Positions 9,275-19,400 of a stretch of 64,000 bases of DNA are shown piece by piece. The notes beneath the pieces are model-generated. The model saw only the letters and a list, made by a program, of their open reading frames with translations, did not search any database and had not been told where the DNA came from. Each line of letters begins with the position of its first letter. Positions within the stretch are counted from its first letter, which is position 1. Source of the DNA: Pararge aegeria (lineage: Eukaryota; Arthropoda; Insecta; Lepidoptera; Nymphalidae); contig NC_053200.1 in the NCBI RefSeq assembly GCF_905163445.1, positions 14,632,001 through 14,696,000 of the forward strand, written 5' to 3'. The position numbers and the translations under genes are program-made.

Positions 9275-9345
9275 TCATCTATAACAGTCCACGGCTGGAC
9301 TAAAGGCCTCTTCCAATGGGAGTAGTAGCACAGAGAACCCGCGGG
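9275..9345 (-). mobile_element. RTE-clade LINE extreme 3' end
   Basis: CCACGGCTGGACTAAAGGCC is the complement of the end of RTE-type elements (compare CCCACGGCTGAACATAGG at 43750). Only the terminus remains. Confidence 0.5.
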
Positions 9346-9477
9346 AAGAGGGGGATTGGTGAGAACTGTGTTCTGAGCTGCTGTCATTACACGGCACAAC
9401 TGTACTATAAAAAAATAAATAAAAAAAACCCATTTATTCTACTACCATTAAAATTAAAAACTACATATTACATTCAC

Positions 9478-9779
9478 TCACATAATCAAGCTACGTTACA
9501 TAATTAAAATTATAAATATTTTAACAAATTACATAGGTATTTTATTTCGTTAATTTTTAATAGCTTGTGTTAATTGTTATATTACCTTTACCGCTTGTTA
9601 AATGGTGCAACTGTTCTAACTCACATAATCAAGCTACATTACATAATTAAAATTATAAATATTTTAACAAATTAGATATTTTATTTCGTTACCTTAATTT
9701 AATAGCTTGTGTTAATTATTACCTTACCGTTACCGCTTGTTAAATAGTGGAACTGTAATGCATCGCTTGTTAAATAGCA
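9478..9779. repeat. Tandem duplication, about 143-bp unit
   Basis: 9478-9620 and 9621-9755 both read TCACATAATCAAGCTAC, CATAATTAAAATTATAAATA, TAATAGCTTGTGTTAATT and ACCGCTTGTTAAAT. A third partial piece CGCTTGTTAAATAGCAT lies at 9763-9779. Confidence 0.9.
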
Positions 9780-10139
9780 TGTTTTCTGGGAAACGAAAAC
9801 TATAGGTACACAATTTCATTATTTTTTTTTAATCGCCTATTCCCTGGCCACAAGCTCAATGCGTTCTATTCACGGCTTCAATCTCGTCGACTGAATGGCC
9901 TCCATGGCGTCCCATGACACGCCATTCAGCCACATATGAATAAATAAGTTGGAAACTCAACCCTTGGCCATAGTTTGGCAGCCCCCTAGATTGGTGTACG
10001 CAAACATGAGTGTATGCAATCAAAAGATAGTCGAAAACTGTTTTCGAAGCTAAATTTAAACACCTAGTTTTAAATTTGAGCTTAAAAAAAGCAATGGGAC
10101 AGGAAAAGTTTTAAATGAAAACCTATCTTTTGTGGTAGT
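9780..10139. other. Interval with a small inverted repeat
   Basis: CTGAATGGC at 9891-9899 pairs with GCCATTCAG at 9921-9929. Otherwise nothing is recognised. Confidence 0.45.
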
Positions 10140-10144
10140 CTTCA

Positions 10145-10325
10145 GGCTACAAATAGACGTGGCGCTAAGCGATTTACGCGTTCCAGTACATTGGCGTGTG
10201 GAAAACGGTTAACTGTAACTGCCATACTCCCAAACAGGTTAGCCCGCTATCATCGTAGAGTGCATCATCACTAAACACCAAGTGGGATTGCGGTCAAGGG
10301 CCAACTTATAGTGGAATTTAAAATA
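10145..10325 (+). mobile_element. SINE-D without promoter head
   Basis: GCGCTAAGCGATTTACGCGT, TGCCATACTCCCAAACAGGT, GCATCATCACTAAACACC and CAGTCAAGG-like GGTCAAGGGC, ending TAGTGGAATTTA. It is 5'-truncated. Confidence 0.75.
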
Positions 10326-10377
10326 ACCGACCCTAGGTTTAGAACCAATAGCACGATAAACTTTCAAGTCGAATTGA

Positions 10378-10430
10378 GGTCTAGCTGCATCGTACTGGAA
10401 CGCTAATTCACATGGCACGTCTTTATCGAT
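10378..10430 (-). mobile_element. SINE-D scrap, inverted to its neighbour
   Basis: CATCGTACTGGAACGCTAAT and GGCACGTCTTTATCG are SINE-D core in reverse, 50 bases after a forward copy. Confidence 0.55.
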
Positions 10431-10654
10431 TTATTATTTTTATTTACATAAAGTTTCCAAAAAAATAAAAAAAACTTATAGCCTAGCATCAGAAAACCAC
10501 CTAGGTTTGGAATATATGCTAACAGAGAATTAAGTCTAAGATAAGTTTAAGTGCCAGTTTACCATGATAGAAGAATAACTAACACCATTTAAAGCCCTGA
10601 CTAGTAAAAACGAAACCACTATAAAATTCAACATACTCATTACATCGTTATCAA

Positions 10655-10930
10655 TAAGAAAGACGATATACGGTTGTGAAACGTCGTCGCTTATTATAGG
10701 CCTCAGCGGGCGATTGAGAGAACTATGCTGGAAGTTTGTCTACATGATGTTGAGATCCGTAGAAATAAATAGAGTTACCGGCATACCCCAACGAGTTACG
10801 AAGCTGTAGTAGAAAAAGACGGGGCATATAGCTCAAAGAATCGACGGACGTTGGGATCCTAAGGTACGGGATCGGTAAACGCAGCGAGGTGGACAGACGA
10901 CATCAAGGTCCGAGTCCCTAGCAATGTGAA
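10655..10930 (+). pseudogene. RTE-clade LINE C-terminal remnant
   Basis: Follows the RTE order in broken frames: CAGCGGGCGATTGAGAGAAC (RAIERTML-like), GAGATCCGTAGAAATAAATA (EIRRNK-like), GACGGACGTTGGGATCCTAA (DGRWDPK-like), AGGTGGACAGACGACATCAA (RWTDDIK). Multiple frameshifts. Confidence 0.75.
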
Positions 10931-10964
10931 ATAAGTGACAATAAACTATTGCTTTCATTAAGTA

Positions 10965-11040
10965 ATTATTGATGAGCCAAACAGATGGCAAACCTGATAT
11001 ACAGATACTTCACAAGGCATGCAAAGAACACGTCTATATT
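10965..11040 (+). mobile_element. Repeat-O scrap
   Basis: GATGAGCCAAACAGATGG, ACTTCACAAGGCATGCAAAG resemble GACGGGCCAAGTAGATGG and ACTTCACAGGATACAAGG at 53235-53315. Confidence 0.5.
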
Positions 11041-11205
11041 ATGAAAATCAAGCTTAATTTGCTATGTTCCGCATAAAGCAGGAGAATCTGTATGTATAGC
11101 GCAATTTATAATCTCTTCAATCTTTACACTCTACACCGAACATATTTTCGGCAATGTACCCTCTACGCACGTTTCCCTTCGAAACCGTAGCATCATGAGG
11201 TCTAT
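11015..11205 (+). mobile_element. Foldback-F single arm
   Basis: AAATCAAGCTTAATTTGCTA, AAGCAGGAGAATCTGTATG, GGCAATGTACCCTCTACGCA and TTCGAAACCG match one arm. The opposite arm is absent. Confidence 0.75.
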
Positions 11206-11646
11206 CACAAAAAGCTGTAATACTAAACCAATGTCCATGAGTGGAAGTCAATCTTAGAATAGTTGCGGATAAGGAGTTGTCAGCGTTAGAAGTGGATAAA
11301 GAAGACATGTTGTGGTAAACCCACCCAGTACGGGACAAGAAGATTCGCGATTAATTATTCATAAGGGTATTCCGACATTTAACCACTTTGATTTGACAAG
11401 AAATGCCTGATCCGTTTATTCCTCGGGGCACCGTTTACGAATGTAGGCATTGAGTGGCACATTAAAATGTATGACGCCAACCCTTGTAGACCTTAGGGCG
11501 CCGATCTGGCTTTGAATCTAAAGACAATGTTAATTTATAGCGACATTGTTACAGTTTTGTCGAATGCTGTAGACCTTATTAAGATGCAGAAAGGTGTTGT
11601 TAAACAGTGTATATAGGAACAGTGTATATAAATCATCCTTATAATG
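11206..11646. other. Interval without recognised element
   Basis: A 73-codon minus frame (11117-11338) begins outside this interval and overlaps Foldback-F, so I treat it as chance. Confidence 0.45.
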
Positions 11647-12084
11647 TACTAGCTGTTGCCTGTAACTTCGTCTGCGTTTGATTTTGTTTTTCGATGTGGC
11701 ATTAAATTTAGTTGTAGATCTAAAACATTTTAAGCATTTAGTATCGCTAAGCCTTAAATGATGGGTTTGCTGCTATCCGCTGAGGAGTTCTGTCCTCTAT
11801 CTCCAACCACAGTTTTGGCAAAATTAAACACATATTATCTCTATACCCACCTCTATCGTACAAAAATAATTATTTAAATCGGTAATAATTTGTCGGAGTT
11901 ATGGTGTATCGTCAAACACTCATCCCCTCTCTCAAAGAAACCGAGCTTAATGTTGGAATAAAAAGTATCCTATATTACTTCAACACTTCCAAGAATATGT
12001 GTACAAAGTTTCATGAGGATCGGTTGAGTAGTTATTGCGTGAAAGCGTAACTAACAAACTTACATTCAAATTTATAATATTAGT

Positions 12085-12090
<6 letters not shown>
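11647..12090 (+). mobile_element. Repeat-L, near full length
   Basis: Starts TACTAGCTGTTGCC and ends TTTATAATATTAGTAGGGAT, with TTTCATGAGGATCGGTTGAG and AAAGCGTAACTAACAAACTT near the 3' end. These end motifs are widespread in lepidopteran genomes; the class (RTE-derived LINE, SINE or other) is not resolvable here. No protein frame. Confidence 0.7.
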
Positions 12091-12127
<37 letters not shown>

Positions 12128-12180
12128 GTATAGTATATAGTAAAGTATACTATAGTATAGTAGGGATAGGGATAGGGATG
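12090..12180. repeat. (AT)n microsatellite and short GGGATA repeats
   Basis: About 32 bases of AT repeat immediately follow the Repeat-L 3' end GGGAT, then TATAGTATAGTA variants and three GGGATA units. The repeat may have grown from the element tail. Confidence 0.85.
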
Positions 12181-12309
12181 GCCCAGCATTGACTCTCATA
12201 GCGGTGATGAATTATAACCTAAAGAGTAAACTGGGACTAATGTTAGAATTTTGGAATTCGAATTCAGTGTTCTGTCACGCTCTGAAGTCTGAAATGTTTG
12301 CTGTTTGTC

Positions 12310-12525
12310 TTTTTATTGAACTACAAGTAAACCCTTGACTGCAATCTCACCTGCTGGTAAGTTACGGTGCAGTCTAAGATGGTAACGTGCTAATTTGTTA
12401 CGGAGTATGGCAGGCGGTTTCTTGGCGATGTACCGGAACGCCAAAATCGCTTAGCGGTAAGTCTTTGTTGATAGGGTGGTAACTAGCCATGACCGATGCC
12501 TTCCACCAAAGCTACACATTTCATT
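12310..12525 (-). mobile_element. SINE-D without promoter head
   Basis: CCCTTGACTGCAATCTCACC, AGTCTAAGATGGTAACGTGC, CGATGTACCGGAACGCCAAA, ATCGCTTAGCGGTAAGTC and TAACTAGCCATGACCGATGC, in reverse orientation. Confidence 0.75.
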
Positions 12526-12632
12526 TATTTAGAACGATTCATGTCTCTGCGTTGCTTTTTAAAATCCCATTTTAAACTAGGTGTTTAAATTTAGCTTAGT
12601 AATATTTTACCCATACCATGCAATATTATGGT

Positions 12633-12930
12633 CACTGAATTAAGAACATACGGAAACCGTATACACGACTAATATTGAAGCATCAAAAACCACTCCACTT
12701 TAGTAGTGTTTCGTGAACAGGCGGTAAGTTATTTCACTACATTTAGCAGTTGACAGTTATTATTTTTCCTCTAATGTTCTAACCGTTTACCATAAAATGA
12801 GGGAAATGGGAACAGTTTGTAAGCCTGCGTAGTGAGATGTGTGTAGGGCGTTTTCCCTTTTTTTGGACACCATCCACTGCATACAATAATGGCTAACGGA
12901 GGGTTCTGAATGTTATTAATTTTGAGATCA
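12633..12930 (+). mobile_element. Repeat-K copy 1
   Basis: Begins ACTGAATTAAGAACATACGG. Shares CCACTCCACTTTAGTAGTG, AAATGGGAACAGTTTGT, GAGATGTGTGTAGGGCGTTT and ACACCATCCACTGCATAC with 22345-22612 and 60018-60535. The class is unknown. Confidence 0.7.
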
Positions 12931-13512
12931 TGATATATCATGGATCTCCGCCATTTATCCAAACTTCGACGTTATTTGCAAGACCCTTAGAGTTTAAAAT
13001 CGTATCCTAAAATATTTTTTCTGTGAGTTTATATAACTAGTAGGTATGGCATAAATTTCACTCCTGGTTACCTTTAACGTTAAGTAAAACAAGTTTAGGC
13101 TTAACACTAGTCGGGAAAGCATTTCCCAGGTACCATGTAAAATTCAATTTAAGGCTGACGTCATAGCTATCGCTGCATTTACATTCCTTTAAGTGACTCC
13201 GACAACTCATTTAGAACTTTAAGCTTAAAGTTTTCCTTGTTCCGGATCTTAAACAGGACAGCTCAAAACTGTTTAAAGTAAAGTATAAACTACTTTTAAA
13301 TGAACGTTGAAGGAAAAGTGATATAACTTTATTGCTACAGCGCAAATGAAACGTTTATATTGGTAAAGCAACAAAGATACAAGAAGGTAGCTGGATGGTT
13401 GGCGTACTTTTAAGGATGTGGTATGAAGACTGGAATGGTTGAAGACCAAATGTGATTCAATGGAATAGGAGCTTTCTGTGGGATGTATAATACATACTCT
13501 CACGTGTCTAGT
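12931..13512. other. Interval without recognised element
   Basis: A 76-codon minus-strand frame at 13273-13503 has no identifiable domain. No repeat is recognised. Confidence 0.45.
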
Positions 13513-13845
13513 GCACTTCTCAAAACTAACCCTAAACTATATGGTGTTTACTGAAAGAAATCAGATGCAGCCCTAACTCCTGTAACTTTATTAGGTACGC
13601 GTCGCGTAGCGTAGTTACTATGCGTGTGTCGCTTTTTCATCTTTGATAGGGTTGTCATAAGTAATCAATTCGAATTTTTTGAATTCGTTTTTATAGTAGA
13701 ATAAATATGCTTCTTTTGATTTTATATTTTTACATGGTGATTCCTGATGTAATATTCTTATGCATCCTTCAATATTATTTCGTAATTCTGTTACACGTTG
13801 TATAATAGGATAAATTGCTTAGCCTTCTCAAAACTAACCCTAACC
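13513..13845. repeat. Direct repeats CTTCTCAAAACTAACCCTAA flanking 290 bp
   Basis: The same 20-mer occurs near 13516-13535 and 13824-13843. The intervening segment is AT-rich with no coding signal. This could be a target duplication of an unknown element or a local duplication. Confidence 0.6.
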
Positions 13846-13849
13846 TAGA

Positions 13850-14065
13850 AAGTGCAACCTTGTGTCTCTCTCACTGAGGAGTTGATGTTAGGCCTCATGT
13901 GTTCCTAGTAGAAATGGGGCTTTTTGTGACAACGCTCGTCTGGGGAAGTACTAACGCTATGCTTTTGTCTGCTGCAAAGCAGCATTGTTGCAATGCTGCG
14001 TTGCGGTGTGAAAGGCGTGGTTGCCAGTATTATTATAGGCTTTACACCAGTGATGCCTACTGCTC
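13850..14065 (-). mobile_element. Repeat-O, minus orientation
   Basis: GCTTTTGTCTGCTGCAAAGC, AGCATTGTTGCAATGCTGCG and AAGGCGTGGTTGCC match the complement of the copy at 53215-53480. Confidence 0.65.
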
Positions 14066-14394
14066 AAATTTTTTTCCCCTAAATTCGAAACCCTATATTT
14101 TTTTTTAGTAAATAAAAAAAATTAATTATATATTTATAATTGTTATAATATTTTATAGATTAACTTACCTTGGTATTTTAATTATAATAAAGCATTAAAT
14201 AAAAAGGTTTAAAAACAACGATAAATCATTTATTGTTTTTTCAGTAAAAACTATAGCATTGGTTTACTCAAAAACTATTAGGTTTTCGGTTTCACAGATA
14301 AGTCTCAGAGACAGTACATAATGTACCTCTAAAGCCTGTGAAGTATTATTTCGGTTTTCATTTACACGTTGTATATTATTGAGACGAAACTGAA
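14066..14394. other. AT-rich spacer between two Repeat-O copies
   Basis: No element recognised. Extremely AT-rich at 14090-14230. Confidence 0.45.
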
Positions 14395-14625
14395 TGTTAC
14401 TACAGCCGTGATATTTCTGCCGCCAAGCATTGTTACAATTCTGCGTTCCGGTCTGAATTGACATGGTTGCTGGTGTTACAGGCGCATGCGGCTTAACACC
14501 TATGCTTCAGCTTGATGAACACGCAATATATCTTCCTTGTATGTCCTGTTAAGTGTTGCTCTGTTTAAAGGCGTGCCATCTTGGTAGGCCACCTTATTAG
14601 TCCGTCAATTATAACTACAAAAAAA
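14395..14625 (-). mobile_element. Repeat-O, second minus copy with 5' end
   Basis: GATATTTCTGCCGCCAAGCA, GCGTTCCGGTCTGAATTGAC, GGCTTAACACCTATGCTTC, then GTCCGTCAATTATAACTAC and an A run, which is the complement of the Repeat-O start (ATAGATATAATTGACGGGCC). This copy shows the full extent, roughly 230 bp. Confidence 0.7.
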
Positions 14626-15287
14626 AAACTGGATGGGATACAGACTTTGTTCTTGAAGAACACTTCAAAAATTTTACTTACACTCAATTCAAATAATTAC
14701 CAATCCATATCCAATCCGCCGATCCATATTTGAATAACGTAGTGGCAGATTTCTAGCGAGAAAATGATAGCGGAATAAATAAATCTAGCTCTATGAAAGC
14801 ATCGCGAAATTTCGAGTCAGAAGTAAGTTTTCACCTTAATTCCAATGGTACATTGTCACATACTGAATATCTGCCAACTCAAAAGAATCCCGCAGATACA
14901 TATTTGCATACAGAATAACTTGAATACAGATTTGCGTACACTGAGAAAAACGGAAGAAAAAAAAATGCATACTTCGTCATAAAAGTACACCGTCTCCCAG
15001 CTTTGTCCCGAGAAAATATACAGATGCAAAGAGAATAAAGTTTTCGTCGAGTCTTAAACATAGCGAGCGTCCCAGTAATACTCGTAAACAGAATGTTTTC
15101 CGCCAAATATACATAACGGACAAACAACTATTCAGACCATTTACAGACGGAAACTTGAGTTCTATCGCTTTGTTCGGACTTATTTAGTGCATCTGCACTT
15201 AACAATTTTCGTGGTAAAATCTCTTCATAGGTATTTTTTTCTTGGACCGCATATTGGCAAAATAATGTGAGCAAGCAGACAATAAAT
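14626..15287. other. Interval without recognised repeat
   Basis: Two adjacent minus-strand frames (14879-15127 and 15128-15325) exist. The second starts inside a Repeat-O scrap, so its signal-peptide-like N-terminus is repeat-derived. No gene is supported. Confidence 0.5.
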
Positions 15288-15355
15288 AAGTAAGCAGATG
15301 GCCCGAGAGTTAAGTGAAAAGCCATCGCCTATGAACGATACTTCGCAGGGTATAT
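15288..15355 (+). mobile_element. Repeat-O scrap
   Basis: AAGCAGATGGCCCGAGAGTT, AAAGCCATCGCCTATGAACG and ACTTCGCAGGGTAT follow the 5' part of Repeat-O at 53250-53310. Confidence 0.6.
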
Positions 15356-15454
15356 GAGTAAAGATAAAATCTTTATTAATAAAGTAGTTTTTGGGTTCAA
15401 AGATGATAATTTAAAGCCCCGTATAATCTTTTATAGGTTTTTATTTTTTACCAT

Positions 15455-15726
15455 TTGGCAGCCGGTTGGCGCAGTGGGCAGTGACCCTACTTTCCGCGTC
15501 CAAGGCCGTGGGTTCGATTCCCACAACTGGAAAAATGTTTGTGTGATGAACATGAACGTTTTTCGGAGTCTGGGTGTTTATCTGTATATGAGAATTCATG
15601 TGTATTTTATTCATAAAAATATTCATCAGCTATCTTAGTACCCATAACACAAGCTACGCTTTCTTTGGGGCTAGATAGCGATGTGTGTATTGTCGTAGTA
15701 TTTATTGATTATTATTTATTTATTTA
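15455..15726 (+). mobile_element. SINE-A, complete, with 7-bp TSD
   Basis: tRNA-like head with TTGGCGCAGTGGGCAGTGAC (A-box region) and GGGTTCGATTCCCACAA (B-box region) at about 15511-15527, then GTCTGGGTGTTTATCTG, ACCCATAACACAAGCTACGC, GGCTAGATAGCGATGTGTG and a TTTATTTATTTAT tail. Flanked by TTACCAT at 15448-15454 and 15727-15733. Pol III transcription is inferred from the boxes. Confidence 0.85.
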
Positions 15727-15915
15727 TTACCATGGTAAGGAACCCTGCGTGTTTGAGTCCAACTCGCGCTTAACCGGTTAAAAATCCCATAGATATAAAT
15801 TAAAAGAAAACTGTTTAGGAGTGCACGCCTGTTGGTTGAATGACAACGAATAATGTTACGATTGTTAAATTACGAAGAAAGAATGAAGAAGTTGTTAACT
15901 ATCCAAAAAAGGCAG

Positions 15916-16222
15916 TCATCATCATCATCATCATATCAACCCATTACCGGCCCAGTACAGGGCACTGATCTCCTCCCACAATGAGGAGCCGTTAGGGCCG
16001 TAGTCCACCACGCTCGCCCAGTGCGGACTGGTGGAGTTCACACACCTTTGAGAACATTATGGCGAGCTCTCAGGCATGCAGGTTTCCTCACCGTTAAAGC
16101 AAGTAATATTTTAATTACTTAAAACGCACAATACTTTGAAAAGATACAGGTGCGTGTTGGGACTCGAACTCGGCCCCCCGAAAGTGAAGTCGAGCTCTCA
16201 TCCACTGGTATATCAATCCGCA
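15916..16222 (-). mobile_element. SINE-E, nearly complete
   Basis: CATCATCATCAT tail complement, CCCATTACCGGCCCAGTACA, CCGTAGTCCACCACGCTCGC, TTTGAGAACATTATGG, GTTTCCTCACCGTTAAAGC, AAAACGCACAATACTTTGAA and the promoter end (GGGACTCGAACTCGG; GAAAGTGAAGTCGAG). A 12-base gap replaces the usual ATGTTTTCC. Confidence 0.85.
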
Positions 16223-16627
16223 AAAAAAGTCAAGTCAGTAAAACTAATAAAATTCATGAAAATGTGGACTCGATTATTAAGCCACCGCTGATTAAATACC
16301 ATAGACTTGCTAAAACGTAACCAGCAGTAAATTAACTTTTCCGTAAAAACATTAAAGCGTTTCTAAAGTAGTCCAAAAAATAACTAGACTATGTTTTATT
16401 TTAAAAAAGAGAGAGGTCTGCTCGTGTTAAATGATACCAACGCAGTTTCGATGGTATACAGTTAGTAGTCAGTATAGTAAAATACTATAGGAAGCAAGTT
16501 TGGCTCTAGAGACTTAGAGGCTCGGAGCACTGCCTTTTTTGTTTTCTACAAACCTTAAGCCACGGTTCTTACTAGTATTGAAATTAAGCTTACACAGAGA
16601 AGCTTAAGATCTGCTTAAGATCTACAC
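16223..16627. other. Interval without recognised element
   Basis: AT-rich. No frame or repeat family assigned. Confidence 0.45.
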
Positions 16628-16893
16628 AAAGTTTGGGCAAAATTAAACACATATTATAACCTCTATAGTATAAAAAAAAATATATATAGTAAATATATAG
16701 TATGTAAAATCGTTAAAACTTTCACCCCCCTCTCCCAACGGAACCGAGCTTAATGTCAGGATAAAAAGTACCTATATTACTTCTAACACTTCCAAAACTA
16801 TGAGGACAAAATTTCATGACGATCGGTTAAGTAGTTTTTGCGTGTTAGCGTACCAAACAAACTTACATTGACATTTATAATATTAGTAGGGAT
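16628..16893 (+). mobile_element. Repeat-L, 3' two-thirds
   Basis: GGGCAAAATTAAACACATAT, AACGGAACCGAGCTTAATGT, TTTCATGACGATCGGTTAAG and TTATAATATTAGTAGGGAT match 11820-12090. The CTAGCTGTTGCC start is missing. Confidence 0.8.
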
Positions 16894-16951
16894 TATCAAA
16901 CCAATATCGGGCTACAAACAACACACGGCACTGGTTTCTAGCTATTACAAT

Positions 16952-17993
16952 CAGTGGCGGTACTACCATACAAGCCGAAAAGCCGGGCTTGCGTTACAAT
17001 AAATATCTCTTTAAAATTTTTCTCGACTATTCCGAAATGAAATTAACAAAATAATTAAAACTTGATAGCAATGAGGATATAAATACAATGTTTTTACTTT
17101 TCCTTATTAATGTATATACTCTTTGTCTACGTTACTGCAAGCACTACGTTACTCTGGCAGGTAGACTCTGTGGTAGCAACCAGCCGAAAAGCGCGGCGCC
17201 GCGCCGAACTATCACTATCGCTCTCTTCGCGTGTCTTCGTACGCGATCGGAGGTCCCGCTTTGTCTCGCTCACAGTCATTTGCTTATATTGGGCTTTTAT
17301 TTTACTGCTCTCTCTCATAGAAATTTCAATGTATATAGCAGAGACAATATAGATTATATAATAATTTAGTATGGAGATCAAATGCCAGATTGCGAGTTGA
17401 AGTTAGTGAAGATGACCAGCGAGCGAATTGAAATCACTTCACGCGTGTTATTGTTTGCGTTACAACTAGTTGTCACTTGACAGATTCATTATTATTGATT
17501 TGTAACTAGTTAGGAGTTTATTATTGTTTTTTTGAGTTGAATTGTGCATTTTACTGGTTTGTTTTCTTACAAATTATAGTAAATATTGTTAAATATGAGC
17601 TCAATTTGTTTGCAAATTGTTTCTGTGGCGAAATCAAAAAATAATTGGCGAACAACAGGTAAATTTTTGCATATTTTTTTTCTAATGAAAAGAATGGTTG
17701 GAACGCGGCTGGTTATGACATAAATTACCAGGCATCATAAGAATTACAGAGAGCAGAACTCAAAGAAACACTTGGGATTACTATGATTACTTTTTAATTT
17801 TGGCAAACATTGCATAGAAACTTCTTTATCATAATTCGCGTGCTGTAGGGTCAGCCGTAGTGTTTTTCAAAGATTTGTTGATATTGTTTGGCATTTAGCA
17901 CAACAAGAATGGTGACTTAGAGATCATGACGAGTTAAATTTGTCATTTAGGTAACTGGGCTTGCTCAAATTCAAAACCCTAGGAACGCCACTG
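16952..17993 (+). mobile_element. hAT-superfamily DNA transposon, 1042 bp
   Basis: Ends are CAGTGGCGGTACTACC and, inverted, CAGTGGCGTTCCTAGG. The 8-bp duplication ATTACAAT (16944-16951 and 17994-18001) is the hAT hallmark. The element is far too short for a transposase of the usual 600 or so residues, so it is an internally deleted derivative. It keeps a GC-rich promoter-like segment (17190-17270) and a short open exon at 17595-17658 ending in a splice donor. Confidence 0.88.
17595..17658 (+). CDS. Putative first coding exon of the hAT element
   Basis: ATG at 17595 opens 21 codons plus one base (MSSICLQIVSVAKSKN is the beginning), ending at CAG followed by GTAAAT at 17659, a good splice donor. 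It lies roughly 640 bases into the transposon, downstream of a GC-rich segment. The rest of the transposase is deleted, so the exon has no functional continuation here. I cannot match the peptide to a known domain; calling it transposase exon 1 is an inference from position. Confidence 0.4.
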
Positions 17994-18244
17994 ATTACAA
18001 TGAGAAGGGTCTAGGCTGTACTCCACCACATTGGGTAAAGTTTACACGACCAGCTTATGGGAAACCCTCAGGCCTGTAGGTTTCACCACGAGGTTATCCT
18101 TCACCGTTAAATCTAAAGTGATATCTGGCTTAAATTTTAAAAGCACATAACTCCGAAAAGTTAGGGGTGCGTGGCATCCAACTCGGTTTCCCCGAAAGAC
18201 AAGCCTAAGCCCCAACCACTAAACCATCACAGCTGTTTGTTTAT

Positions 18245-18735
18245 TTGTTTGTAACCTATTTTTGTCTCAACCACTGCACTACACAGATCCACAAAAATAT
18301 GCTTTCTTCTTACGTTCAGGTACTAGGTGACCCTGTGATCTGAGAGTCATCCTGACTTTACAATAAACGATTCCGAAATTTCAATCCTATGATATTCACA
18401 TTGGTGGACTCATCGGAGAACTTTTTAGCTACCTATCAAGAATTTTACACAGAGTCGCGAAGTTTATGCAAGATAAAATCTGAATGTTTAAACTCAGTAA
18501 CAGGTCACAGTTAAAAACGTGGAACAACTGTATAATTGCTAATCTATGACACCAGTATCTTTCCTAATCTCGTTTTACTTGAAAAATTGCGAACGCTGTT
18601 TTCCTTCTACGACGTCGGTTCATAATGTTTCCTAGAAATAATGAAGCCTTCCTTCGTTGTGCATACCAGATCTTACATATTAAATTATAATCAATCAAGT
18701 AATAATTCATCTTTATCATTAATAATAATAATGAT
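18245..18735. other. Interval without recognised element
   Basis: AT-rich, with no repeat or coding match that I can support. Confidence 0.45.
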
Positions 18736-18737
18736 AA

Positions 18738-18892
18738 ATTCAAAATTCTAAATTCTAAATTTTTTTATTCCTGTAGACCTATCACAGGCACTAATGAATC
18801 GTTCATACACATAATATGTTACGATTAACGTCAGGCGTAACAACTTACCGTGGTAACTACATGCGTAAACTTAAAACTAAAGCTAGGATAGC
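18738..18892 (-). mobile_element. LINE-B 3' UTR fragment
   Basis: AAATTCTAAATTCTAAATTT tail complement, CCTGTAGACCTATCACAGGC, TGAATCGTTCATACACA and AAACTTAAAACTAAAGCTAG. The rest is replaced by SINE-E at 18898. Confidence 0.7.
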
Positions 18893-18897
18893 AAAAT

Positions 18898-19190
18898 ATC
18901 ATCATCATCGTCATATCAACCCAATACCGGCTCACTTCAGGGCACGGGTCTCCTCCCACAATAAGAAGGGCTTAGGCCGCAGTCCACCACTCTGGCTCAG
19001 TGCGAATTGGAGGACTTCGCACGCCTTTGAGAACATTATGGAGGACTCAGCCTTGCGGGTTTACTTACGATGTTTTCCGTTAAAGCAAGTGATATTTGAA
19101 TTACTTAAAACGCACATAACTTAGAGGTGCGTTTTAAGCGAAATCAAACTCTGCCCCCAAAAGTGAAGTTGAAGTCCTACGTGTCCACGC
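18898..19190 (-). mobile_element. SINE-E, nearly complete
   Basis: ATCATCATCATCGTCATATC, CCAATACCGGCTCACTTCAG, TTAGGCCGCAGTCCACCACT, TTTGAGAACATTATGGAGGA, TTACGATGTTTTCCGTTAAA and AAAAGTGAAGTTGAAG. The B-box end is degraded. Confidence 0.8.
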
Positions 19191-19329
19191 CAAAAAGCAG
19201 TTTGTTTTACCGCTATCCTATTACCTATCATTGTTCCCCCTTCCCTCATTACCTCACCTCTCTAAAGCATACACGCAACCAGTGCATTTTTGACATCGCT
19301 ACGCATCGCACATTCGTTCGCAACCTTGA

Positions 19330-19400
19330 GGCGCTGTGAGTGCATACTATTAACCGCCGCCGGCGCACGCGCAGTGACAGTGTGGAGAAATTTGTGAGTA
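19330..19400 (+). promoter_or_regulatory. Candidate GC-rich promoter with donor-like site
   Basis: In AT-rich surroundings, 19354-19376 is CpG-rich and contains GGCGCACGCGCAG, close to the NRF-1/EWG binding consensus. TTTGTGAGTA at 19391-19400 resembles a 5' splice site. No repeat family covers this stretch. Weak evidence for an untranslated first exon on the plus strand. Confidence 0.25.

Larger units (their letters stand above)
16895..18240 (-). mobile_element. SINE-E interrupted by a hAT element
   Basis: 16895-16951 (ATCAAACCAATATCGGG, CGGCACTGGTTTC) and 18002-18240 (GAGAAGGGTCTAGGCTG, CCACCACATTGGGTAAAG, GGTTTCACCACGAGG, CCCCGAAAGACAAGCCTAAG) join into a diverged SINE-E once the hAT and one copy of its 8-bp duplication are removed. 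Confidence 0.8.

Noticed and set aside
13820..13850. Telomeric repeat (AACCCTAACCTA)
   Set aside because: Only two partial units occur, no tandem TTAGG array.
15128..15325. Small protein with signal-peptide-like N-terminus
   Set aside because: The start and hydrophobic segment overlap a Repeat-O scrap; no Kozak, splice or homology support.
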